Shown here piece by piece: positions 22,670 through 36,000 of a DNA stretch of 64,000 nucleotides. Source of the stretch: Helicoverpa zea (taxonomy: Eukaryota > Arthropoda > Insecta > Lepidoptera > Noctuidae); the NCBI RefSeq assembly GCF_022581195.2, contig NC_061462.1:2914001-2978000 (forward strand). Direction: 5' to 3'. Position 1 is the first letter of the stretch. Each line of letters starts with the position of its first letter. Under the pieces are notes generated by a model. The model did no database searches and had not been told where the DNA came from. It saw only the letters and a program-made list of their open reading frames with translations. A program made the position numbers and the translations under genes.

Positions 22670-25009
22670 GGTTTTGTTTGTGTTTTTTGTAAAAAGTTGT
22701 ACTTATACGATATACGTAAACTATTTGGACCAAAATGTCTCGGGGGTGTGAAGTAAATCCCTAACATTATGTCATCGGGAAAGGACTTTACAGATGATGA
22801 TGATGTGTAGCCAAATCTACAGTTTCTGTAATTACTTCTTAAATAAGAACCGGTAAACTAGAAGCAATATCTTTTGATTTGCACCAACACATAAGTCAAA
22901 AAGGTCTGCACCAAATTTACTGGAAAACAGCTTCAAAAGAAATCTGTTTGGTGTGGGGACGTCTGCCTCACAATGGTCAGTTCACATTAATTGAAAAAAT
23001 ACCCTGCAGCCCTGCACCCTAAGTAAAACCTTATTGTAGTGTGGGGGCCTTGATGTATTTTTATACGGTGAAGGAAAAGTAAATGTAGTGGAATTATAGA
23101 AGGCTTTTTTGGACAAACAAATCGTCAACAAGTTGATGCATCTGAAGTTTTGGTGATTTGTAACTATAAAATTGTATCTACGCGCGTAACAAAGAGACAG
23201 TGTAAGAAAGGCATATTTATATATTTATTTTACAACAAGTAACCCATATTTTAAAGCAAACGTGAATAAGAAAGAATAGATATACTTATCTGAATAGAGC
23301 TCTCAAATTTGATAATTTATTGATACGTGACAAAGTGTCGCATCCAGATGGGTTGTCTACCCCAATCAGGCAAAAATCCGGTGTTTATTATAGCTATTGA
23401 AAATCTTAATCCCTATCTTATAAAATTATTCAGTTTTCAATCAAAATGTTTCTTATACAGCAGAATTAAAGCTACACAGCTCACTACATCACTCCCAATT
23501 AAAAAGGTGTAACAATTCCTAAAACAAAACTCTTCACTCCATTTCACGAGTAATCTCTTACAAAAGTTAATTCAAACTTCAATTTGAGTTGCAAAATAAT
23601 CACTCGAGACAAAACCAAGTACCGAGCGACTGGATTGAGTAAGATATGAAAATCTCTCGCAATTCTGATGCTTCTTTCAGTACTAGATGTCTTTGTTAAG
23701 TGAAATAGTTGGAAAGACTTGGAAAGTTTTCTAGTTTAGGGAGATGTTAATTTTAGGTGGGTTATGTATGACCTGCTTCTTACCATAGGAACTGCAAATT
23801 ATACCAAAGAATTAACTCCATGTGTGATCTTAAAGTACCAGCCTAAAATGTATTGTTTCGAAAACTTTTCTTGTTTTTATTGTCATTTAAATGATTTGGA
23901 TAGGTACACACACATATAATATACGGAGTACCTTCACCAATGAAAACATATTGTCAGTCACAGTTTAATGCATTGCTCTTTCCCCATGCTTTTAAGAGAA
24001 ATCTCCCAAATGTACTCCTGCGTCATAATCGAACAATCCAAGCTCTTTCAACAATCTTTTCCCATCAAAACAATTCTCATAATTTTATTTATAAATATAC
24101 TTTTCCCTCGGAAAATATAAATTTAGATTAAAAGGCGTATATCCCTTCTTTTTTGCTGATCGGACCCCACCCGGCCCATTACGCAGCGAGCAGTGAATAA
24201 CTTACACCTCATTTGTTTTCTATTGTTCCTTTATCGTGTCCCTTGAACATGCTTATATTCTGTACCAAAAGGGATCTCTTTTTTAAATAATAACATTCAC
24301 AATTCGGTGGATCGCCGATTAGTTTGCGCTTCAATGAGTTTCGTATTTGGGTGTTCTGAGGTTCGGCGATATCTTACACGTATTTCGTATCTTGTGTGTA
24401 TCTCATGTTCTTTTTGGGTTTGGGATTATCGGATTTTGGGTTTCGGGAAAATGTTTTTGAATTATTGAATAAGAATTTTTTTTTTCCGAGAAAAAGAAAA
24501 AAGGTATGCGTCTACCTGTAATAGACAGATTTTTGCCTTGCTTGCTGCTAAACATTGTAAATCTCATATTCATACGCAAGTGTAGGCATGTTAAGTTAAT
24601 TATAATTAAAACCGACCCCAAAACCGGTAGCACTCCAGCGTGAAAGCCCTCCATGCCTCTGTCTAGTGACCTTCAGAAAACGCGCCCTAATTAGAGGCTA
24701 ATTTCGTTCTCGAAAGAGTTTGTAGCCCTCACCCGCTCGGCTGAACTCTTTGATGAAAAACCAATGACATTTTAAAACAATTATGATAATGAACGGTATG
24801 TGTTCTTATGTGACGTGGTCCTTTGCAGCCACAACCTCGGTAATTGTGAGGCAATTAAAGCATTTACTCAAAAATCCTAATTAAACAATGTACATAATTT
24901 ATCACACCCAAGTTTAGTGAAGACTTTTTAGCCAATCCTTTTTGCAAAAGCTTCAAAGGACGAAGTTTAAAACAAAACACACAGGAAAGTTTTAAAAGTT
25001 GGTATAGTA
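22670..25009. other. Intron stretch without recognisable features
   Basis: Within the 28.2-kb intron. I see no exon, repeat pair or inverted repeat. The stretches 14091-15190, 15761-17780 (apart from the small hairpin), 18550-19690 and 25859-26785 are similarly empty. Confidence 0.5.
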
Positions 25010-25858
25010 AGTTCAACTCAGTCGTGCGCGCGGCCCTATGTGTGGGTAACCCTTGTACATATACAGTGACTTTGTGTGCGTGACAAGAGGTACAGTCGGG
25101 TACAAATACAGTTATTTAGGGGTTGTATACGGCTGTTTAAAGTACAGTTATTACGTAATTTAGTTTATTTATTTATAATGATTCTGTATCGCTACTTGAA
25201 AAATCAAATGATGAATTTTGGGATTCGCTACTTTCACCAATGTTAATTATAAATTCTGACTCCATGTCAAAATGTCTATAGTATTCTTCTTTTTTCTTTT
25301 GTACATGTCGACAAGTATTACCCAACATCCCTTCATCAATTTGACTTAAACGTTCATTTATGAGTTTCATTATTTCCGTCTTATTTTGGTCGACATTATG
25401 CGAAGCAATATAATTTTTTAAAATTCCCCACACATTTTGTTTCCATTATTATACTAAATTATAGGTCTTTTACATTCTTAGTCCACACATTTATTTATTG
25501 TCCGCGTACCCCGAGCTAGAAAATATGTAAGGAGTATTTAATTCATCTTAGATATTTCACTTCATTTATTTCTTAGATACTGTCAATGTCAATTTGAAAA
25601 GCCGTATGAGAAAATAATGATAAACTGTAAAATGTAATAATAAAAAGCTTTGAATGTTGTTTCATTTTTTTGAAACGCTACCTGACTCCTTAAAACATTT
25701 TCTCCGTGAAGAACTAGACATTTTCGTAAACGACTGTACCCATAACAAAAAGCGATGAGAACACGTCATGCTCGGACGACGTCACTGTCACACGAATGAA
25801 AGTTGTATATTTACAAGCCGACGCACACATAGGGCCGCGCGCAAATCTGAGTTGAACT
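25010..25858 (-). mobile_element. Deleted Tc1/mariner-like DNA transposon with about 35-bp TIRs
   Basis: AGTTCAACTCAG...GCGCGCGGCCCTATGTGTG at the left end is mirrored by CACACATAGGGCCGCGCGC...CTGAGTTGAACT at the right end. The interior of about 780 bp keeps only the tail of a transposase gene on the minus strand (25433-25173). The rest has decayed or been deleted, so it is a non-autonomous relic. Confidence 0.75.
25173..25433 (-). pseudogene. C-terminal remnant of a Tc1/mariner-type DDE transposase
   Basis: An 86-codon frame beginning WGILKNYIASHNVDQNKTEI and continuing MKLINERLSQIDEGMLGNTC, then HVQKKKEEYYRHFD. In Tc1/mariner (DDE_3-type) transposases the end of the catalytic domain has the same layout: W..LK..V, then a helix ending in an L..I....W..CC.HV segment. 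Here CRHV matches that last motif. The catalytic Asp/Glu residues would lie upstream and are missing, so the fragment cannot be active. It ends in a Ser/Asp/Glu-rich tail (SSFDFSSSDTESL). It sits between the terminal inverted repeats at 25010 and 25858. Confidence 0.65.
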
Positions 25859-26785
25859 ATCTATAAACTGTCGTCAGCTTTAATGAGATTGATACAGATT
25901 TGAATTCCCTTAAAAGTATTTACGCGCAATCCCCTTGAGAACAGAGTTTTCATGACTGTTTTTTATTTACGTAGAAAATTATTCTTTCGGCTCATCGTTT
26001 GCGAAATATAAATCGTTTAGTTGCTTATAATCATGATGGGGTTTTATGGTAATTTTAGAGGGTGGCTCAAGTGATTTTGTTGCTTAATCATACGGAAAGA
26101 ATGTTGATAGAAAATGAGCTTGATGTTTCTAGAAATATCGGGTGATGTTAGAGGAAAATATCTTGTGCATTTTGAGTGAACTAAGAAGCACTCTATGTAA
26201 TGGACTCGCCTTGGTAATTGTATCAGTACAAAGAACTACGGGTTATAACAATAACAACTATTTGTTTTTACTTGATTTCATAATAATATCCACTAAATTA
26301 GTTACCAATAAAAAGTTTTTTTATTGTAAGAAAAAAATTGGCATGAATCAATTGGCATATTATTGTACTCACACCAGTTTTGGTAACTATACATTAGTAT
26401 TATGCTTACATAAAAACCTTTTAAACAAAAACACTAACCACATTACCAACAAAAACTAAAAGAAATTCAAGTTAAAATAATATGAATACGCACGATGTCG
26501 TGTTCAAACCGTGACTTTACGCCTTCCCTTCTATTCTCCTTCCCACAATAATAAGTCCTATGAATGCTCCGAAAGTCATTAGGTATTTCTTTGGCAACAT
26601 TTATTTATGTGTTGCCTCTTCATACACTGCAGACAGACTAAACAACCGGCCGAGAGAGTTGACCCGATGACAAGCTAAATTAAAAAAAAAAAACTAAAAG
26701 AAAATTTTGATTGCAATCATAATTTTCAGACAGTCTCATACCGGTTAGATACCTGATTCTTGTAATGTGTGTATTATAATCCATA

Positions 26786-26924
26786 CCGTCAGTTGCAGAA
26801 AATTTCATTAAAATTAAAGCTTCATTAAATCTATTGCTGACACTTTTTATCTTGTTTACAAAGAAAGAGTCAGCAATAGATTTAAAGAAGCTTTAACTTT
26901 AATGGAGATATGTGCAACTGACGG
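26786..26924. mobile_element. Short MITE with about 55-bp imperfect inverted arms
   Basis: CCGTCAGTTGCA at the left is mirrored by TGCAACTGACGG at the right. Further in, TTAAAGCTTC-ATTAAATCTATTGCTGAC pairs with GTCAGCAATAGATTTAAAGAAGCTTTAA across a loop of about 25 nt. No coding content. About 139 bp. Confidence 0.78.
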
Positions 26925-29462
26925 ATATTCATACTGACTTATGAGTCCAAACAAATTATCGGCCAACTAAAAGTTTGTAGTGTGCGGCTTACAGTATTTA
27001 TGTATTTGTTTACTAACCAGCTTTATTTTATGGAGATCTTGACGATAGGTATTTGTTTTTCTGATTCTACGAATCAATAGCGTCAATCGCTTTAAGAACG
27101 CTTGCTTAGCTTTTGTTTTCTCTTTCGTATTTTGTTCTGCATTGTGATTTTAAGAGAACAAAATTGTATGACTATAAACTGAATGGAAATTGGTATCATG
27201 TTTTTTCAACCAGTTGGTGATTAATTGTGTTTCACTTTCCTATGCAATGACCATTTTTACTGAGAAAAAAAATATTCTTCTTTCGTTCAAGATAATGGAG
27301 TATCTATGTGTCATCTACGGTATGTATGGTGTGGCAAACAAAACTGAATCACCAACATAACTGAACATCCTTAATAGTATGTAAGTTGGCAAACATATCG
27401 GTCATAACACCACTAATAAATTCAGCAGACCCTACAACAACAAATACCTTCTATAATATAATAGAAACAAAGCTTCTCAAGAACCGCAGTTCGAAACTAC
27501 TAGTAAAGGAACTTCGTTCCTTTGGTCGCGGTTACTACCCCACCTGACTTCCAACATGTGAAAGCAATTAATTATAGCATGAAATATTCATTAGCGTCTC
27601 ACTCCTTGTTTTTGGAACAAGGAACATTGATTGAGCTTTTGGCTCGCTCCGTGAAAGGAATTTTATGAAGCCTGTTTTGCTATGGTGGTACGGCATAATT
27701 GAGTTTTTGTGTTAATTGGTTTTTGTGAATGTTTTTCCTTTACGTGATGTTAATACTAAGAATATTTGCGGAGAGGATATCAAAAATAATATTTTCAAAG
27801 TAATAGTCCAAATCAACATCTTGAAATATCTTAGCTCTCTAAACACGGGTCATTATTCAAAAACAACATAACAAAGTACATAATATAATCTCAAAAATAT
27901 GATCTCAATAACAATAACAAGGCGAGCGATGACGCTACGACGATATAAAACGCAGATTTTACTCATAAAACAACAATAAAACGTGTTTTATTGCGAACTC
28001 TCTAGAAAAGTTTTCAACTTAACGTACGTCTAGTCTGCTCGGTAGTTGGCAAGCAACTGAGCCGTATAAAAACAGAAGTTGATGTCAATTCGAGTTTTAT
28101 GCTGCGGGTACTTTTAATTTAATGTGGAGAACAGTTTAAAGCTTGATCCTAGTGCTTTGAATTTAGAATAAGCGGAAACATAAAAAAGATCTATCACGGA
28201 AAATGTTTTTTTTTTATTTCAAAATCCATCTTCAGTATCAGTCTTCTGTTATTTACTGATTACCTAGAATGTTCTAGAAAATCTGTAGAAACCAGGTACA
28301 TAGGTAGCTACATAATAATATTCTGGATCAATTCACAGTTTGTTTTCACAATCTTTCCTGCATTGCGACACTAGGCTTAACAAATATATGGAACTGTCTA
28401 GCTTCCTAAAAGTGAGAGACTTTCTGAATACTTAGTGTCTCCTGACGTAAATTCAAGTAAGAAATCTTTTCACCTATATTCCAGTACAAGTATCTTCTCA
28501 TTACACATACACTTTCAAAATAAACTTAACATACGCGAAATGGAAGTTAAGATTGGCGAACACTTCTGTAAAGCATCAAGTACACTTACTAATAAAATTA
28601 TACTGAGCAATTTTACTTGAAGGAGAACTTGCAACTCTCCACATCTTGTCTAAGAGATTTACAAAACTTATTCTACACGATGCATCAAATATATTCGTTC
28701 GAAAAATCTACAAGAAAAATTGTACAAGACCCTGATAAATAAATAACAAAGGAGCAAAAATCATAGCGTTTTTTTCCGAGAACAGAAGAACCGATCAATC
28801 TATATTTCAAGATTGATTATTGGGAAGCCAGAGACAAAAAGTATTGTGCTAAGTGCCTTCTTTTACGGTATAGAGTGATTGATAGAGATGCCCTGTCAAA
28901 GTTTCTTTTTTATATCCACTCAATATTCATCTTCCTTTGTTAGGCGATTTTTTCGCTGTTGCCTTCTTTGGGGTTTATATCAGAGTTTTTTTGTGACTGG
29001 ATTATTCATCATCATACTCTTATCTTTTTGGGAGTGTGCTTCATGGCGACGTTATTCCATATCTTTTATCAGCAACATTTTATGAGATACTATTTAATCT
29101 ATACTTTGCTATAGTTTGTTTCCGTGGTTTAGTAGTTTACTTGACGACAACCAAGTCTTGAGTCATAAAAGAAAACTATGTAAAAGCAAAGTCAGAGTTC
29201 GAAATGACCGAAACAAATTATTATGTATCTTTAGTTATAGACGAATCAAGCTATCTTCATTATATGAAAACATGGCTTAATACGACTGATTTTGTGAATA
29301 TGGTTTATTTATTTATTTATTTATTTATTTATTTTAACGGAGCAAACAACAAAACAGTACTATCACTTCGGCGCTCGGCGCTTATATGGTTCTTAAAGAT
29401 TCGGCTACACAGGTATATAGTAACTAAACTTTAGATAATTCTTTCTAATCAATAAAGTATAT
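26925..29462. other. Intron stretch, largely featureless
   Basis: Only a small palindrome (AAAGGAACTTCGTTCCTTT at about 27505) and the TTTA microsatellite stand out. Confidence 0.5.
29302..29334 (+). repeat. (TTTA)n microsatellite
   Basis: About eight consecutive TTTA units just upstream of the SINE at 29481. No other feature attached. Confidence 0.85.
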
Positions 29463-29480
29463 TTTTAACGAGACTCGATA

Positions 29481-29986
29481 GCCTAGTGGTGGCCTAGTGG
29501 GTAAAGGACGAACCTCTCAAGTATGAGGGCGCGGGTTCGTTCCCAGGTCAGGCAAGTACCAATGCAACTTTTCTAAGTTTGTATGTACTTTCTAAGTATA
29601 TCTTAGACACCATTGGCTGTGTTTCGGATGGCACGTTAAACTGTAGGTCCCGGCTGTCATTGAACATCCTTGGCAGTCGTTACGGGTAGTCAGAAGCCAG
29701 TAAGTCTGACACCAGTCTAACCAAAGGGTATCGGGTTGCCCGGGTAACTGGGTTGAGGAGGTCAGATAGGCAGTCGCTTCTTGTAAAGCACTGGTACTCG
29801 GCTGAATCCGGTTAGATAGATAGATAGATATAGAATATTCTTTATTGTGCACCAAAACAAACTTAGAGAAGGACATTACAAAAAAAATACGTGTGAGTAC
29901 AATAGGCGGTCTTATCGCTCAAAAGCAATCTCCGGTTAGACTGGAAGCCGATCCCAACATGATTGGGAAAAAGGCTCGGAGGATGA
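29481..29986 (+). mobile_element. tRNA-headed SINE, second copy, with nested insertion and 18-bp TSD
   Basis: Same family as 7317-7701, nearly identical over the shared parts. It is flanked by TTTTAACGAGACTCGATA at 29463-29480 and 29987-30004. Removing the nested insert at 29817-29930 plus its duplicated target leaves about 382 bp, matching the other full copy. A- and B-box-like sequences are at about 29488 and 29533. Confidence 0.9.
29817..29930 (-). mobile_element. Retrotransposon 3' end nested in SINE, 10-bp TSD
   Basis: The direct repeat TCCGGTTAGA at 29807-29816 and 29931-29940 shows a target-site duplication inside the SINE. Read on the minus strand, the insert runs from GAGCGATAAGACCGCCTATT through AATAAAGAATATTC to a (TATC)n tail. 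This is a widespread moth retrotransposon 3' terminus; the element is 5'-truncated to about 114 bp. The exact LINE family was not identified. Confidence 0.82.
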
Positions 29987-30004
29987 TTTTAACGAGACTC
30001 GATA

Positions 30005-33000
30005 CATTTTAGCACAGAGAGTAACACGTAACTTCATTGAAATAATAATTGGTCTCTATTCGTTAATTTGAATACAACCTTTAACTGTCTCTGAACGTAA
30101 ACAGAGACTTTAAACGTGCCCAAACTTTGGGAAACATTGAACTCATACCCTTTCAAGGATAAGGCGCGATAATATCAATATCACATCAAAGGAAAATGCT
30201 CCCACAAACTATCTAACTAGATAAAAATGTAATGAAACTCAAATTCAACCGCCATCAGCGATAGAAGTCATTACAAACAGCTTCGAAGTTAGGGGTTGCC
30301 AGCCGAACTTATGTAAACGCTACATAAGTTCCATAGTTTTACTAAGTGGCAACATCGATTGCCGCTAATGTGTTTGGGGATTGTTGGGCAACAATCTTAG
30401 AGCCCATTTCAACTTTAAACAGTAGTCACGCTTTCGTTTTCTAATTTAAACTGCTGAAGTTCCGGAGGTGTCTAAGTGGAATACGAATGGCTGATTTACA
30501 TTGCAAGTTTTTGTAATTATTTTTACTAGATGATCGCTTTTTACGATAGTTACTTAGTATATACCCATTATATGTGGATATCTATAACCTATTGGTTGTT
30601 TTGAGACTAGAGATAGATTAAATCTTCAATGGCAAATCCACGGATATATTTTTGTAATCCACATACTGAATGTCAATTGCTCCAGTGCTTATGTGAGTGA
30701 ATCATGATTCATGAATGATTTCCTAACAACTGCTGGACATGGTGTAATGTTTCCCTTTGCCACATTACATGAAACTTAAACTGATCGTTTTGAAAACAAA
30801 ACATATTTTTAATCTCCAGTTTCTTGTAAAAGAGCATATTTTCACGTAGTTATTCAAAGAAATCCGCTTTGAGATTCTCATAACAATTTAAACATATTTT
30901 CCTCTGCAAGACTACTTCATGCTAAAAGCAACTTTCAGGCGAAAATATTTTGTAAAAGATTTTAAATTGAGATGAAAAATAATATCATAACGTATATTTT
31001 TACCTGAGAGGACATTATTTAACAATATTTACAGTTAACATTTTTAAAGGGAATTATTAATTTCAATGATGAAAGACCTGAAAGATTTCGTTTTAAAGAG
31101 TAAAAACGATTAATCAGATGACTGAAAGCATAACTACCTATATTGAAAATTAGAATATTTATTGTTACATCAAAATGGACTTTAAAGTTGAGCTCTTAAA
31201 GTACACTTTATCTGTGTAAGTACCTTCAGAAAACATAACGAGATCTCATTTTATTTTAATGGACTGATGATACTCTTCAATGGTATTATACTTGTTTAAT
31301 AAGATTACTGTATCGATATTTTGTAGCGCCAATTTAAAAATACCAATTGCACTTTCTTTATTTACAAACATTATGAGAACAGAACTCACATCACATAATT
31401 AGACAATAAGGCTTCATAAAAAATTAGTCACAAACGAATAGACGAAAATGGATGATCGTTTTTCGTTTTCGAAACAATTGACAGCTATGTACTCTGCTTA
31501 AAAAAATGTGCCATCACAAAAGTATCTAGGTACATTCCATCCACACATTTGTGGGATACATCCTAACTTATGCGTGGTTCAATGTTGACACCGTATTACT
31601 ATATTGTACCCAGTATGAAGAAAGTGGATACTAGAAACTTCTTAAACAAACAAAACAGAATCGAACAAATTACCCTACACGTTTTCTAAGACAGCCAGCT
31701 ATTTCCTTTAACAAACTGGCATTAGTTAGTCGGGCAGATCACCGCAACCAACTTTAACGGAGTCAGCTCGTGGTGGACTAATTTCATTAATCTCATCAAT
31801 GATTGGATTCGCTGGGCCGGCAATGTTGCCAGAGTTTTATGGTACCCACCAATATTAGTTCGGATCAAAAGTGTGGGAAACTTTCGAGTTTCCTTATTTC
31901 CGAAATATGTGGCGTTAATGGTTGGGGTAATGAGTCTTTTTGGGCGTGGTAATTGGAAGATTTGCCTCATCTTTTTGGAAAGAAAGTTGGGGGTTGGAGA
32001 ATAAGTCATGGTTTTGCAAAGTAGGTAACTAAAAAAGCTCCATTTAGTTTTGGAGCTATTTCAATGAAATAAATCAAAAATATTTGCTTCATCACGACTC
32101 TAAAAGTTCGTAAGTCAATAGGTACAAATCTTTCAAAATAAGTTCATTCTGAGACTTTTAAAGCCACTTTTAACCTAATTATTATAATAACATCTGCACT
32201 GCCTTAGTCTAGAAGCTAATTGAATTAATATTTCTATAGGTACGTTTGACCACTACCACTGAGGATTACACCGCTAACTCTCTATTTAGTCAGTTAGGTT
32301 CAGCTTAGCCACGGAATATTAATGTGAACTTCCGCTAATCTGGCTCTGGTCTTATTGGAAAGTTTTCTAATGGACTCTGAGCGAAAATCAACTTAGAGTC
32401 CGATATTTGAAAGAGGCACTCTGACTTGTAATGACTAAGGACTAATTTAAATATTTTGAAGGACATTAGGTCCTTTTTTGGATAATTAGCTGTACCTTTT
32501 AGTTATGCCAAATTGCTCGTTAAAGTTTTTGGATAAATATCGTTAAAGTATTAATGAGATATTGAATAGTTTTGTTTCTGGGAAATATCGAAATCCTAAT
32601 TTTGGATTTTGCAGAAATAAACATATCGTCAACATACATATTTTGTATAGAATTCTGCATGAAACTACAACATCGCTAATCAAGCTTTCTAAAATTATGA
32701 GCCAAGCTGCATAAAATCAAATTTACCTTTGAAACGGAATTGGTCGCCTAAATACCTTATTCCAGGGACCGAGGCTACAAATTAAGCCATTTCGAAACTT
32801 GTAGCGGCAAAAGGCAATCCTACTTTGGCAAGAATTCATTTGGTCTAATTACGAGAATGAGACACTTCATAGTTACGTTGAATCTGCAATTGCAATCAGA
32901 GCAAAGACTAATGAAGTTTCAAATCAATTGGGACCGCAAACAGATTCAGCCGGTTTCGTCCATACGTCTTCAACTTCAATTAATGATCTTGAGGTTAGAC

Positions 33001-36000
33001 CGCAGAAGGCAAATGTGGCAAATGAACCGAGTTAACTCAATTTTAGCCGAACATTCTTTAGGCTTACGCGGTCATGTTCTTTGACTTTATAAAGCCCAAA
33101 AGCTTGCGTATTTTTATTGAAACTACATTCTGTGCTCAATTTTCTTGATACCATCAATTTATGTTCAAATTGTAAGCGTCATCTGTAAGATTTGCTTGTT
33201 ATTCCGCTTCGTCAAGATTGTCTATTTCACAGATAACAGATAGTGACCTATTTAATTACATATAGATATGACAAACCATGCCTGAATAATTCAGCACATA
33301 ATAGCTCCAAAGCATACAATTTCCATCTCTAATTCCTGGCAAATATAATTCAAATTGGCTTGAAATAGGAGCAGCGAATCCATATGTATTGCCGATTAAT
33401 ATACTAGTGGCGCGCTAAGCCATCTCATCTATTTCCTGCATAAACAGTGAATATAATTAGTTTTATGTTAATAGGCGATGTTTGATTGAATAATCCAAAT
33501 ATCTGACCCACGCTGATTGGTTCCGTCAATTAATGGAATCTGTTCAGGATTAGAGTGCGAGTAATGTATTGTATCTGTGTTTGTTAGGTGATTATTGTAC
33601 TTTGAGAGGGCGTGTAGGTGAGTAAGTTAGTTTTGAGGATCGATAGCTTGGTCAGGTTCTAGCTAAAGATTTTTTCCACGAAGCAAGATCCTGCCCGTGC
33701 CTCTTAAAAAGCAGTCCTATGATTGAATTCCGTTCCATTGAAGAAAAAAATAAATGCTGAGAGATCAACGTATTTTTATAGAAAGTAAATATTCCTTAGA
33801 AAAATCGTCTTACGCAGTAAATGTCAGCTTACAAGGAACGTACATTACAAAAAGCGAAATTAAAAAAGGTCACGCACTTTTTTCAAGATATAATCCCCTT
33901 TTAAGTCAGTCCCGAGATTAGTTGGCTAATTTCTTGAAAGCGTTCGCGTTCTCAGATTTAATGGAGTGCTGGATTATTTGTCTCTATCTTCGCATAATTT
34001 ATCTGGACGAATTAAGCTTGGCCGGAAAAATCTCGCTGGAAAAATGTCTGCCGATAAAACGGAACAATGCCATCTCTAAAGAAACAGCTACAAAAAAGAA
34101 TTGAGATATGAATAATGAGAATCATTGTGAAGATAATATAAAAGAAGCACTGGCACGAAATAGGGGTAATGATGTTGAATAAGTAATTTGGCTCCCAACG
34201 AGTCGTGGAATTCGAATGGGGACCAAATTTTGAATGTCACAAGGTGTCTGAGACAAATTGCATATACATACATAAATTATGTTTTTGGTTTATAAAGTAG
34301 TTAGATACTTAGATTTTTATAAATAATTTAATCATCATCATCATCTCAGCCATAGGACGTCCACTGCTGAACATAGGCCTTCCCCTTAGATCTCCACAGA
34401 TACATGTTGGAGGCGACCTGCATCCAGCGTCTTCCAGCGACAATAATTTAATGTATCAACAAAATTCCATTAAATATGGTATTAATTCTTATTCCTGCTC
34501 GTGTCATAAAGTGAAAAATTATAATGGGAGCAAAAATGATAAAACGATAGCAACCGCCAGATCAAAGACTTTATAATAAAAGCCATATGATGAAAGTTAT
34601 TACATTCAGGCAATTATTTTGGTAAAAATTATTTTCAATCATAATTTTTATGCGTACTTAATTATGTCAGATTCACAAAGAGGCACATTACCAAAGTGTT
34701 TTTTTTTACTTAATGTTCACCTACTTAAGTACGATTCATGCCTTATTTTCATACTTCTGTCCTATCCTATTTTATATACGGGATTAGCGCAGTAGGTATT
34801 CTTTTTCTCTACTCTCTCTGACGTCATTTCACAAGTATATCCCTCCATCCTTATCGTCATTCAAGCAACCAATCTTTCCATCGTTTCATCTTATATAAAT
34901 TTCATGTTTATACGTTTTTTTTTTTCAAATACATATTTTTTGTATTTCTTTTAAAGGCAAATTATTTTATTTCATTTAGGCATTACAAGCACTTATGAAC
35001 TTCAAAAATATAAATAAATTTTATTCTAGTTGCCCATTCCAAAAGTTGCTTTATAAGGAGAAGAACGGGCAAGAAACTCCATGGTTTTAATTCTTTAAAC
35101 TCATATATCCATTGGAAGTTTTCGGTTATCCATCAGGTGTTCCACACAATGTAGGCACTGGTATCATTATGGCAACATAATTGGATTCCAACTAAAACCT
35201 GCCACATGTTAGGCTGGTAATAACGCAACTAATTTGGGATGAGCACAGCCATTAGCTATTGCTAAGCTTCACTACACACTGCCACGAAATTTGGACAAAA
35301 TTGGCTATTATTTTACATTTTGAGAAACAGTCTCCTGAGAGTTCTTTTTTAAAGATTTGGAATGTAAAATGTGCGTCTTTTGGAACGGCCAAGCAATGTG
35401 TTGACTTCTTTTATAAATTAATATTCGGCCTTTCCTCTATAAGAACTTTTATGAAATATCCATATTTTAATTTTTATGTATTATACTTAGTTACATAATT
35501 TTTATGAAACTGTTGATGGAATGGGTTTAAATTTTCAAAAGTGGCTTGCAACCTCTACCGAACGTTACAGTTATCTCAACAAAATACTTAAACATCATCT
35601 ACTGCGAGCAGATTTACCAGCAAACAATCAATATTGTTATAAAACCTTGCACCAAAGGCAAAGCCAAAGGTTATAAAGTAACCAAATAACCGCATAACGA
35701 GTTCATCCCCGCAAGCATAAAGGCTTCGAACAAAGTAAAATATGAACCGGCATTGTTGACACAAGGCAACATAGTATCAAAAACGTTCATTAATTCAAAT
35801 GAATGTACCCGCTTTGTATGAATATTCAGGGATACCTATGCGATTAACATGTATCAGTCGTCAGGACAATGGCCGAACATAAAAACAGCAAAGCGTATAT
35901 TTCCAATACCTATAATGTCGTGTAATGGCCTTGTTTTGCGTTCGGCAAAATGTTATAAATCATTTTGCTGACAATGTAGTGAAAATAAAAGGTTAATTAG

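Noticed and set aside
31722..32009. Minus-strand 95-codon ORF as a possible exon between window exons 4 and 5
   Set aside because: The phases and MG sequence already join 42494-42339 directly to 14090-13962, and this ORF lacks MG motifs.
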